In this document: positions 1 to 7,070 of the stretch, one piece after another
Numbering within the stretch: the stretch's first letter is position 1
Layout of the letters: each line of letters begins with the position of its first letter
NCBI RefSeq assembly: GCF_003584125.1
Contig: NZ_QXFL01000003.1
Coordinates: 434,001 to 498,000 of the forward strand
Source: Aurantiacibacter zhengii
Lineage (GTDB): Bacteria; Pseudomonadota; Alphaproteobacteria; Sphingomonadales; Sphingomonadaceae
Length of the DNA: 64,000 nt
Reading direction: 5' to 3'
Translations under genes and position numbers: made by a program
Notes under the pieces: generated by a model
Databases searched by the model: none
What the model was told of the DNA's origin: nothing
Seen by the model: only the letters and a program-made list of their open reading frames with translations

Positions 1-544
1 ACAGGAAGAGCAAGGTAGTTTCTGCCAGCTCGCGAAGTCCGTTCGCGACCTCCGCGAACGCTTCTGACTTGTCCTTCTTCGGATTGTTGAAGGGCAACCA
101 GAACCGCGTGATAGAGCGGTCAAGGTCGGGCCGCGCAATGGGCTCCGGCATGACAAGCCGCGAAATGCGGAAGGCGAAATCTCCGGATGTTATCTCCGGC
201 GCAACTGAGTAGACAAAAACCGACTTGAAGCCGACGCCGAACTTGCCGATCTGGTCGGTCGCTTTGTTCTTCGTGCTGTTGTGAATGCCGGTGATCGCAC
301 GAACGTCTGCTTCCGAAAACAGCCGCTTCCCGTCATGCTCGAAAATGCAACCGTCCTCACTCAACGTGAACGTGACCTCGGTCGCCTCTACATCTTCCGC
401 ATTCTGGAGAAGCTCGAAAACAAAATGGGCCTGGTCGGGGTAAAAATCCTCGAAAATATCTAGATTTATGTCACCCTCATTGGCATCCAGCCCCTCAAGG
501 AATTTCCTTCGCTGACCGGCGAGCTTTTCCAGAAAGTGGGACAT
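1..544 (-). CDS. GHKL (HATPase) family ATP-binding protein, sacsin-like, C-terminus outside window
   Basis: The reading frame starts at an ATG at 544 and runs off the left edge, so only about 181 N-terminal residues are seen. They contain a GHKL N-box (FVFELLQNAED, about residues 38-48) and a G-rich lid motif (DQIGKFGVGFKSVF, about residues 95-108), the ATP/Mg-binding signatures of Hsp90, MutL, MORC and sacsin-type ATPases. There is no signal peptide, so the protein should be cytosolic. The start overlaps the stop of the upstream helicase by one base (TGATG), so the two are translationally coupled. Families of large sacsin-like ATPases paired with helicases occur in bacterial defence loci; the role here is inferred from that pairing and the neighbourhood. 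The C-terminal effector domain is not visible. Confidence 0.8.
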   Translation of the reverse strand, partial: MSHFLEKLAGQRRKFLEGLDANEGDINLDIFEDFYPDQAHFVFELLQNAEDVEATEVTFTLSEDGCIFEHDGKRLFSEADVRAITGIHNSTKNKATDQIGKFGVGFKSVFVYSVAPEITSGDFAFRISRLVMPEPIARPDLDRSITRFWLPFNNPKKDKSEAFAEVANGLRELAETTLLFL

Positions 545-3500
545 CATGCGACCTCACGCACGCGGATCGTACCGAACATGACAGGCGCAGCTCTGACATC
601 GCCGGTCGATCCGGCCTGTTTGAGCTCGGCGAAACGGCGTTCGAAGTCGGCATTGGCGCGCGCCATCTCACCCTGTTTCATGACGCGAATTTTTTCGTTG
701 GTCGCCTTGGCGAGCTGGTCTTCCAGGGTCTTTACTCTTGCGCGGTGACTTACCGACAGACTTTGAATGCGATGGTCTGCAAGCTGCTGATTGGCCGCGA
801 TATGGTCGGCCTGTGCCGCCACCCACTTTGCATGATGGCGCTGGTCGAGATCGTCAAAGGCGAACGCGTACTCAGGAGTTCTGTCCGATAGCTCGCTAGC
901 GCTCGGGAGGGCGTTCATCAGCCCTTTTTCGAGTTCGGCATTATCGGCAACGACAACAAGCTGCTCGTCCGGCCTTATGCCATGCATGGCCCATCTATAG
1001 AGCGCGAAGCGATGTTCTCCGGCTGGCAGGTCCGCCGCGACTTCAAGACGGCAATGGAGGGGTTCGGTTACTTCAAGCCATCTGGCCGCCTGACGGACAA
1101 GCGGATGAAGAACAGACAAATGGACAGCAGTCGGGTTATCGGACGCAGCCTTTTGATCGAACGTAACTGGTAGGTTCGGCGCGCCCCCTTTGAGCCATTT
1201 CTCCCAATGGCGAGAAACAGGATCGACGCTCCGCTTCAGTTTCCTGAAGTCTTCGAGCAAGGTGTTGCGGGCTGCTTGGCTTAGGCGCAGGTTCTTGAGC
1301 GGTTTGTCGCCCTGAATATAGTCGGAGCTCTCACCGAGCTTCGTCGCCAGATAGGTGGCGACGCACCTCTGGACCGCATATGGCGATAGCCATGTACTTT
1401 CGGCAGCCTCGATTTCGTCTTGCCATGACTGGCTGGGGACATTGAGGCCAAAAAGCTCTGCCTCTTTGGACTCAAGTTCCTGCTCTTCCCTGATCTTGCG
1501 GATGCCGTTATCCGAAAGCTGCTGGAGCCGCGCGGCACGCTCTTCTTCGGAAAGGACAAAATTTTCCGCGATGTCGTGGATTTCCTGCGTGATCTCTCCG
1601 AGGATTTCCTCGCTGCCGCCAACCGCATGTTCAAAGACACCAATGCGCATAAGGCATCGCTGGTAGATGTCGGCATCGACCGTTCCAGGCGTGACGAGAT
1701 TGACGATGCTGATTGTTTCGCTTTCCTGCCCGTAGCGGTCGATACGGCCTATCCGCTGTTCCACACGCATGGGATTCCATGGCAGATCATAATTCACGAG
1801 ATAATCGCAGAATTGAAAGTCGAGACCTTCGCATCCAACTTCGGATGAAAGAAGGATGTCGATGGCATCTGGATCGTCTTTGGGAAGCGAGAAGCGCTTG
1901 CGAAGGGAGGCGCGCTCCTCATCGTGAATGTCGCCATGGATAACTCCGAAACGCAGGCCCGCTGCCTCGGTGTGCCTCGCTAGGTACGAAAGCGTGTGCC
2001 TAAAGGTGCTGAAGACGAGCGCTTTGTTATTCAAGAGAGCGGACTTCTCTTTCAGCGTTTTGATAAATGCCTCGATCTTCCTGTCTTCAGGATCGAGATT
2101 CTGCGCCATCCTGATCAGCTCCTCGATTTCGGCCCTGATGCCATCGAGAAAGCTCATGTCCATTTCATCGTCGCGATCGGTGGTTTCGATCAGTTCCAAC
2201 TGATCGAGTTTCCGGTCGAGCATGTCAGAGAGGAACGGTGCAAGTCCGTAGAGGCAGCTTGCAGCTTGACGCCGTATGGTCGTCATCATGAATTTGACGT
2301 TTTGTTGCCCGTGGCAACGCGCGAGAATACGCGCAATGACGCTCAGCAACCCATCATGTAGTGCGCGCTGATCTTCGGTAAACTCGACGGTGAGCGTGAC
2401 CGGTTTCCTTGTTGTGAATTCGCCAATATCACGGCGGCGGGTACGGTTTATGACCGAACTGAAGGTGTAGAGCTCTTCAAGCTGCCTGGTCAGGGCGACG
2501 CGATCGGCATCGCCCAAATCCGCTTCCTGGAGCTGGTCAAAGGCGGCTTGAAAACTCGGCATCTCGGAAAGGAAGAGCGATCCCCAGTCGGTCCTTGCCG
2601 CTGCTTCGAGCTGCTCGATGGCGCTGCCTTGCCAGCCATCACCCTTCTCGCGGCAGAGCCGTATCGACTCGTTAATGAACCTGTTGGGCGCGGCCATCTG
2701 CTCGAAGCTGGCATGGTCAATCACCAGATCGGGACGCAGCACATTCAGCAACGTGAAAAGGTCGTCACTGCCGAGCTGCACCGGAGTGGCCGTCATAAGA
2801 ATGACGGCCCGCGCATTGTCGCAAAAATATCGGACACCTTGATGCAGGAAGGTATCCGAGTTCCGAATGTGGTGCGCCTCATCGACGATCACGAGATCGA
2901 AAGCTGGAGCCGGATCAAGTGAAAGCAGCCCCTTATCCTTGCGTGACTTCTTGCCCGCCGGTCCGAAAATCAGGTCGGAATCGAATAGCGAGAATGGAAG
3001 GATCGCCTTTTCGTATTGCTCCGGCCACTCGCCCTCCAGGTCCGTTTCATGCAAACAGTGGCGCAGAAGCGGGCCGTCTAGGGGTGAAAAATTCTCGTCG
3101 AAGCGCTTCATTTCGGCTTGCCATTTTCTCTCGGCGACAAGCGCCTTCGGGCAGATGACGAGAATGGAGCTGATGTCCATCCTTGCCCGAAGCTCTTTGA
3201 TTATCAGACCGGCCTCGATGGTCTTACCGACACCGACTTCGTCGGCAATGAGCAAGCGCGGCCTGTCCGAGCGGATCAGCTTCAAGACAGGACGATACTG
3301 GTAGGGCACAAAATTTACGCGGCCTGACCGCAGGGAAAACAGGTTTGCGGTAGAGGGAGATAAAAGCTGCAATGCTGTCATATGCGCATGCAGCTCTTCG
3401 GTGGTAACCAGATCGGCCTCTGATCCGCCCTCATCCAAGGCTTGAAGCTGGCTCTCGTAGAATGTGGCCTTCACGCCATCCTGAAAAACACGGTAACGGA

Positions 3501-4149
3501 CCTCCGCGCCGCCGAGTAATACTTCGAGGATCGGGAGCCGCGCTGTAGTATCGGATCGTAATGTGACCAGATCGCCCGCTTCAAAAAGATGCGCTTTGCA
3601 CGCTGGTTCAGCTTCGGCGTCGGGTTTCAATTCCTCCGCTGGGTCTTCCTGCGCCGGTTTGGTTTGCCCTTCGGTCATTGCGCCGAGTGCTGAACCCTTA
3701 AGTGTTTCAACGGCTTCTATTGATTGAGGACCGGCCCCGATAAGCCGAAGCAATCGCCCCAACGTGTCAGCATCCCTATATACTTCGGCAGGAGGCGTAT
3801 CTTCAGCTGATAGATGAGCCCACTTATTTCTTATTGTTTGAAGCTCTTTGATCCAATTCCGCCCTTCACGCGGAAGAGCGAACCGATCTGATAGCTCGAA
3901 CCAGTTCTGATCGAAAATGCGCAGCAGTGCAGCGAGATCGAACTGTTGCAGGGAAGCTTGTCGCCTTTCGCTAGCAATACGTTGCTGATGGAAACTTAGC
4001 TTATTAATTACATGGCTTTGCCACCAGCCATCAGAACAAGAAGGGAGCTTCAGCTCGAGAAATTTCGCCAGTTCGCCGGTAGCGAGGCCTAGTTCTTTGT
4101 GCATGCGGTCGAGCACCCCCTTCAGCGCGAGCGTAGTTTCCCAAGTCAT
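544..4149 (-). CDS. SNF2/RapA-like helicase with N-terminal HEPN (Swt1-like) domain
   Basis: About 1,201 residues from the ATG at 4149; an in-frame TTG at 4164 is an alternative start. Residues 1-140 are helical and carry RNKWAH, an Rx4H motif of the kind that forms HEPN ribonuclease sites, resembling Swt1-type HEPN domains fused to prokaryotic helicases. An SF2 Snf2-type motor follows: Walker A ADEVGVGKT (about residue 303), DEAH box in VIVDEAHHIRN, motif III MTATP, and motif VI EQRIGRIDRYGQ, in the RapA/HepA arrangement. A long helical C-terminus ends the protein. It should translocate on duplex DNA using ATP; the HEPN part may cut RNA or only mediate binding. It is coupled to the HATPase gene downstream. 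Defence function is inferred from the fusion and from the surrounding restriction and reverse-transcriptase genes. Confidence 0.85.
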   Translation of the reverse strand: MTWETTLALKGVLDRMHKELGLATGELAKFLELKLPSCSDGWWQSHVINKLSFHQQRIASERRQASLQQFDLAALLRIFDQNWFELSDRFALPREGRNWIKELQTIRNKWAHLSAEDTPPAEVYRDADTLGRLLRLIGAGPQSIEAVETLKGSALGAMTEGQTKPAQEDPAEELKPDAEAEPACKAHLFEAGDLVTLRSDTTARLPILEVLLGGAEVRYRVFQDGVKATFYESQLQALDEGGSEADLVTTEELHAHMTALQLLSPSTANLFSLRSGRVNFVPYQYRPVLKLIRSDRPRLLIADEVGVGKTIEAGLIIKELRARMDISSILVICPKALVAERKWQAEMKRFDENFSPLDGPLLRHCLHETDLEGEWPEQYEKAILPFSLFDSDLIFGPAGKKSRKDKGLLSLDPAPAFDLVIVDEAHHIRNSDTFLHQGVRYFCDNARAVILMTATPVQLGSDDLFTLLNVLRPDLVIDHASFEQMAAPNRFINESIRLCREKGDGWQGSAIEQLEAAARTDWGSLFLSEMPSFQAAFDQLQEADLGDADRVALTRQLEELYTFSSVINRTRRRDIGEFTTRKPVTLTVEFTEDQRALHDGLLSVIARILARCHGQQNVKFMMTTIRRQAASCLYGLAPFLSDMLDRKLDQLELIETTDRDDEMDMSFLDGIRAEIEELIRMAQNLDPEDRKIEAFIKTLKEKSALLNNKALVFSTFRHTLSYLARHTEAAGLRFGVIHGDIHDEERASLRKRFSLPKDDPDAIDILLSSEVGCEGLDFQFCDYLVNYDLPWNPMRVEQRIGRIDRYGQESETISIVNLVTPGTVDADIYQRCLMRIGVFEHAVGGSEEILGEITQEIHDIAENFVLSEEERAARLQQLSDNGIRKIREEQELESKEAELFGLNVPSQSWQDEIEAAESTWLSPYAVQRCVATYLATKLGESSDYIQGDKPLKNLRLSQAARNTLLEDFRKLKRSVDPVSRHWEKWLKGGAPNLPVTFDQKAASDNPTAVHLSVLHPLVRQAARWLEVTEPLHCRLEVAADLPAGEHRFALYRWAMHGIRPDEQLVVVADNAELEKGLMNALPSASELSDRTPEYAFAFDDLDQRHHAKWVAAQADHIAANQQLADHRIQSLSVSHRARVKTLEDQLAKATNEKIRVMKQGEMARANADFERRFAELKQAGSTGDVRAAPVMFGTIRVREVA

Positions 4150-4260
4150 TATGGCCAAGCTCAAATGCTGGTTCTTTTGCCAATTTCGGCAATACGCTCA
4201 GTAGGATGTTCAGCCATTGTTTTCTGCGGATCTGAGTGTGATGCCTTCGAGGGCCGGGCG

Positions 4261-4485
4261 CTAAGCGCCCGGCTCCTTCTTCTCGTCGTCCAGCGGCGTG
4301 CGCAGGACGATCCGGCCATTGATGGGCACCAGTTCCAGTTGAAGCGAAAGGCCTTTGCGGTCGCGATGGAACCACGCGGCTCCGATGCGGGTCCAGAATC
4401 CCTTGTCGCCCTTGTTGGCGACATGCCAGGCGAGGAAGTCCGGTGGATTGGTTTCCTGCGAGGGTGCGGTATTGCTGCGTGCCAT
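4261..4485 (-). CDS. Small conserved element protein, function unknown
   Basis: A 74-residue product starting at an ATG preceded by AAGGA at good spacing (4490-4497 region, minus strand). It contains WTRIGAAWFHRDRKG and LVPINGRIVLRT, a short beta-rich pattern. From memory, small proteins of this appearance are common in alphaproteobacterial conjugative elements beside ArdC, DUF3768 and relaxase genes, but no activity is known to me. It has no membrane segment or signal peptide. It lies between the helicase gene (same strand, 111 bp downstream) and the divergent HNH gene. A longer in-frame extension to 4674 is open, but the ribosome binding site favours the start given. Confidence 0.7.
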   Translation of the reverse strand: MARSNTAPSQETNPPDFLAWHVANKGDKGFWTRIGAAWFHRDRKGLSLQLELVPINGRIVLRTPLDDEKKEPGA

Positions 4486-4724
4486 GATGATTTCCTTTCG
4501 TGTCTGGTGGCTCGTTGCACCAAACGGGAAGGCCGCACGGCCAAGGTAAGGATTCATGTCCAACACGGGTGAGCGGAGCGAACCGGCGCGGGCCGGGCAT
4601 TGAAGGCTGACCGCGTGTGGCCAGTGAGGGTGCTCAATAACGAAACCCCCTGATCGAAAGGCATGCAAACTCATGGCAAACCGTCACACTTGCGCGCTGG
4701 ATCACTCTCGCCCAAACCTTCGCC

Positions 4725-5540
4725 ATGGCAATCGAGGGCAGTTCACGGAAACGCTGGAGCGAAGAGGAGACGGTGCTCGCGCTCTATCTCTACTTCCAGC
4801 TGCCGTTCGGCAAGCTGCACTCGGGCAACCCAGAAATCCAGGAGCTCGCCGCTGCGCTCGGGCGCACAAACAGCTCGGTCGCGATGAAGCTTTGCAATTT
4901 CGCCAGCCTTGATCCAAAGATTACCGACAGCGGACGCAAAGGGCTGGACGGTGCATCCAAGCTGGATCGCGCCACCTATTCCGAATTCGGGCAGGACTGG
5001 ACCGGTCTCGTCTCGCGGGCGGAAGACTTGTGGACTGCCCAGGTCGGCCAGTTCGAGCCACCTCCCCCGCCGTCACGACTGAATGAGAAGCGAAGCGAAT
5101 TCCGGTTCGAGCCCTATCAAGGCGAGTCCACCACACAGGCACTCGTGAATCAGCGCGTTGGGCAGGATTTCTTCCGCCGCGCGGTGCTCGCCAATTACGA
5201 AGAGACTTGCTGCATGACCGGCATCGCCGATCCGCGCCTACTCACCGCAAGCCATATCAAGCCATGGGGCAAGGACAGCGACAACCGGCACAACCCCGCC
5301 AATGGCCTACTGCTTTCTGCGACACTCGACCGCGCCTTCGACCGCGGGCTCATCACGGTAGATCGCCAACGGCGCATACGCGTCTCGCGGCAATTGCGCG
5401 AAAGCCAGAGCCGCGAGACGCGCGACTATTTCCGGCAATTCGAAAACGCGACATTGCGTTCGGCAATCCGGTTCGATCCCGAACCGGCGTTTCTCGACTG
5501 GCACAACGAACACTGTTTCGTCGATCAACGCGCCGCCTGA
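4725..5540 (+). CDS. HNH endonuclease family protein
   Basis: 271 residues. The first half resembles a DNA-binding region (KRWSEEETVLALYLYFQLPFGKLH, split here only for description, then a stretch with ALGRTNSSVAMKL). The second half is an HNH module: YEETCCMTGI near residue 165, SHIKPW near 183 with the first catalytic His, and an NxxNGLLLSATLDRAFD segment near 196-210 with the central Asn and downstream Asp/Arg. This layout matches the restriction-type HNH nucleases found next to methylases and in defence islands. It has no partner methylase next to it. Its 3' end forms one arm of a perfect hairpin shared with the convergent DUF3768 operon. A cytosolic DNA nuclease is likely; its target is unknown. 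Confidence 0.8.
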   Translation: MAIEGSSRKRWSEEETVLALYLYFQLPFGKLHSGNPEIQELAAALGRTNSSVAMKLCNFASLDPKITDSGRKGLDGASKLDRATYSEFGQDWTGLVSRAEDLWTAQVGQFEPPPPPSRLNEKRSEFRFEPYQGESTTQALVNQRVGQDFFRRAVLANYEETCCMTGIADPRLLTASHIKPWGKDSDNRHNPANGLLLSATLDRAFDRGLITVDRQRRIRVSRQLRESQSRETRDYFRQFENATLRSAIRFDPEPAFLDWHNEHCFVDQRAA

Positions 5541-5555
5541 CGTGTCAGGCGGCGC
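5530..5555. terminator. Perfect GC hairpin between convergent genes
   Basis: A 12-bp perfect inverted repeat (5530-5541 with 5544-5555) separated by only 2 bases, containing the TGA stop of the HNH gene in its left arm. It lies between the convergent HNH and DUF3768 genes. The stem is very GC-rich, with no clear T-run on either side, so it would act as a bidirectional hairpin terminator or RNA-stabilising element. Confidence 0.7.
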
Positions 5556-5570
5556 GCGGACTGCTTACCT

Positions 5571-5954
5571 TCAATACTCGTTGGCGAGCATGATGGTCAG
5601 CACCCGCTGGGTAACGGCAGGATTGGCCGGGTCTAAACTGCCGAACCGCAATTCGCGGTCGTAGGCGTCGATCTTCCAGAACACTTTTTCGACAGGACGC
5701 GCGGGTCGCATCGTCGTCCAGCGACCTTCGCCATCCTGATAGATCGCCCCGAAATCGCGTTCTCCGTAGGGATCGTTGTCCGGCGTGAAAGCGTCGAAGG
5801 TTTCGACCAGTTCGCGCACCCGCGACTGATCTTCAACAGGCAAGGCCCGGAAGCCGTCGGTTGCAACTGCAACGCAGGCCAAGCCCATCGCCTGTCGCGC
5901 CCGGTCATTGAGCTGGGCAATCTGCTCGCTTCGGGAAAGAGTGCCAGCAGTCAT
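5571..5954 (-). CDS. DUF3768 domain protein
   Basis: 127 residues that match the DUF3768 pattern almost end to end: NDRARQAM near the start, VRELVETFDAFTPDNDPYGERDFG in the middle (in two blocks), KVFWKIDAYD, then GSLDPANPAVTQRVLTIMLANEY at the C-terminus. The family is small, cytosolic, of unknown function, and typical of alphaproteobacterial plasmids and ICEs. The start overlaps the stop of the upstream 62-residue gene by 4 bases (ATGA), so the two form a coupled pair. The 3' end is separated from the convergent HNH gene by the hairpin at 5530-5555. Confidence 0.9.
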   Translation of the reverse strand: MTAGTLSRSEQIAQLNDRARQAMGLACVAVATDGFRALPVEDQSRVRELVETFDAFTPDNDPYGERDFGAIYQDGEGRWTTMRPARPVEKVFWKIDAYDRELRFGSLDPANPAVTQRVLTIMLANEY

Positions 5955-6139
5955 TGCAGCGCCCTCCCGCCACGCTCACAAATATCGACCAGCTCGCCGA
6001 AATCTTCCCGCTCGCCCAGCTCCTCTGCAAGCCGACGCACTGTCCCGAACGGCAAGCCATTCTCGTTCGCCAGCATCCGCAACCAGTCCTCGCGGCACTC
6101 GGCTCCGCAAGCGCGGTAGTTCAAGATCGGGTCACCCAT
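5951..6139 (-). CDS. Small protein upstream of DUF3768, unknown function
   Basis: 62 residues beginning MGDPILNYRACGAECRED, chosen because the ATG at 6139 is preceded by AGGAGG at ideal spacing; the longer frame to 6268 has no such signal. Two cysteines sit close together (ACGAEC). The C-terminal half (GLPFGTVRRLAEELGEREDFGELVDICE) is predicted to be helical. It overlaps DUF3768 by 4 bases. No family is recognised with confidence; small proteins of this type recur beside DUF3768 in sphingomonad mobile elements. Confidence 0.7.
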   Translation of the reverse strand: MGDPILNYRACGAECREDWLRMLANENGLPFGTVRRLAEELGEREDFGELVDICERGGRALQ

Positions 6140-6747
6140 TTTCTGCCCTCCTTCGGCTGAAAGCCGCATCCGACACGCGGCATGCGGCCTGCCTTCCGGC
6201 GAGGATGGGAGGGGGAGGGAAAACCGGAATCGATGCCCTGGCGCGGGCCAGCGGGCACAGCCCGCCACACGGGGGCGTCTATTTCTGGTTTCGGGAACGA
6301 GAGGGCAAAGCCCTTGGTGTTTCCGCCAGGGATCGCCCGTCGATCCAGCAAGAATGGCACCCTTGCAACGGCGCGAAGCAGACGGAGGTCCTGCGCGCGC
6401 GATCAGTGCGCCAGCGGGCGTCTGGCAATGAGAGAGGCAAGAGTGCCTGCGGGTTAGCTTAAAAATGCCGCGCCCTCAGGAGTGCTGAAAGCGCGGGACA
6501 GAGCGCGTCCATCAGGAATTCCCGCTCAGCTTCGAACTGCTCCTGATCGTCACCCGGATGGGATGAAACCGCCACGCGGGTTCAGTCGAGCGCAGCGAGA
6601 TAGAGCGGGTCGCCCGGGAGGGCAGTATCACCACACAGAAGTTTGCTACTGAATCGAGAGTCGAACCGCTTTGAGAACGAATTTCAGAAACGGATACGGA
6701 GTCAAAACAGCAACGAAATCCTCACGAAGAAAGTTGATGACACGTCC
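6140..6747. other. Intergenic region without a firm gene
   Basis: About 600 bases between the DUF3768 pair and the reverse-transcriptase locus. Several overlapping frames are open on both strands but have no ribosome binding site or family resemblance. On the minus strand 6459-6575 encodes 38 residues from a GTG (containing QFEAEREFLMDALCPALSALL), an acidic helix-like peptide that may be the end of a decayed element gene. Nothing else is supported. Confidence 0.4.
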
Positions 6748-6777
6748 TTGAATGTTGCCAATCCGTTCCCATATCAC
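6748..6777 (+). promoter_or_regulatory. Candidate promoter of the DRT2 noncoding RNA
   Basis: TTGAAT at 6748-6753 and TATCAC at 6772-6777, spaced 18 bp, each matching the sigma70 hexamers at four of six positions. Initiation about 6 bases downstream would start the transcript at the foot of the first stem-loop (6783-6803), the position expected for a structured RNA. The assignment rests on that coincidence and on the reverse transcriptase downstream. Confidence 0.4.
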
Positions 6778-6780
6778 CTG

Positions 6781-7060
6781 AGCCCTTGGAATTGGCCAAA
6801 GGGTGCGGTCGTTTACACTGTCAACCTGCAAGAGCGATATGATTACGGCGATGCCGTGGATCAGCCACTCTGCGAGTTGCAGCGGCGAGACTTCGATCTT
6901 CAACAATCGGACCTCCTCGACCATACAATACCACCTAGCGTTAACAGGCTCGCGTGGTTGCATTTGCGAGAAGGCAACCACGGATGGTGGCGTGCCTCTG
7001 GGGGGTCTAGCGGCGCCAGCCGGGTTCAGAGCCAGAACTATCCCCCAGAGACTGCTAGAA
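6781..7060 (+). ncRNA. DRT2-type template noncoding RNA
   Basis: A structured stretch of about 280 bases directly upstream of the reverse transcriptase. Stem-loops seen by eye: 6783-6789 with 6796-6803 (one bulge); a long-range stem 6818-6825 with 6940-6947 (one mismatch) closing a loop of about 114 bases; ACGGC/GCCGT at 6845-6857 inside that loop; a perfect 8-bp stem 6954-6961/6974-6981; and a perfect 9-bp stem 6996-7004/7042-7050 just before the RT start. ACA triplets lie at 6815-6817, immediately outside the long-range stem, and at 6944-6946 inside its 3' arm. Known DRT2 systems use such an upstream RNA as the template for rolling-circle cDNA with template jumping at ACA. The ends are estimates. 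Confidence 0.7.
6815..6946 (-). other. Predicted 129-nt cDNA repeat unit encoding a never-ending (Neo-type) ORF
   Basis: If reverse transcription runs from 6946 to 6815 and jumps from one ACA to the other, the cDNA repeats every 129 bases, exactly 43 codons. Read on the minus strand, the frame through ATG 6924 has no stop in the unit and stays open across the junction (codons GTT AAC formed at the join). The unit translates as MVEEVRLLKIEVSPLQLAE, WLIHGIAVIISLLQVDSV, NARWYC and then M again, a mostly helical, hydrophobic peptide. The junction creates TTGACA, a 17-bp spacer and TGGTATTGT (extended -10). GAGGAGG (6918-6912) lies 5 or 8 bases before in-frame TTG codons, and AGGTGG lies 6 bases before the ATG. 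None of this is expressed from the genomic copy as it stands. Confidence 0.65.
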
Positions 7061-7070
7061 ATGAGGGGGG

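Noticed and set aside
5908..6462. Plus-strand frame of 184 codons
   Set aside because: Antisense to DUF3768 and its partner, low complexity, no signals; a GC-bias shadow.
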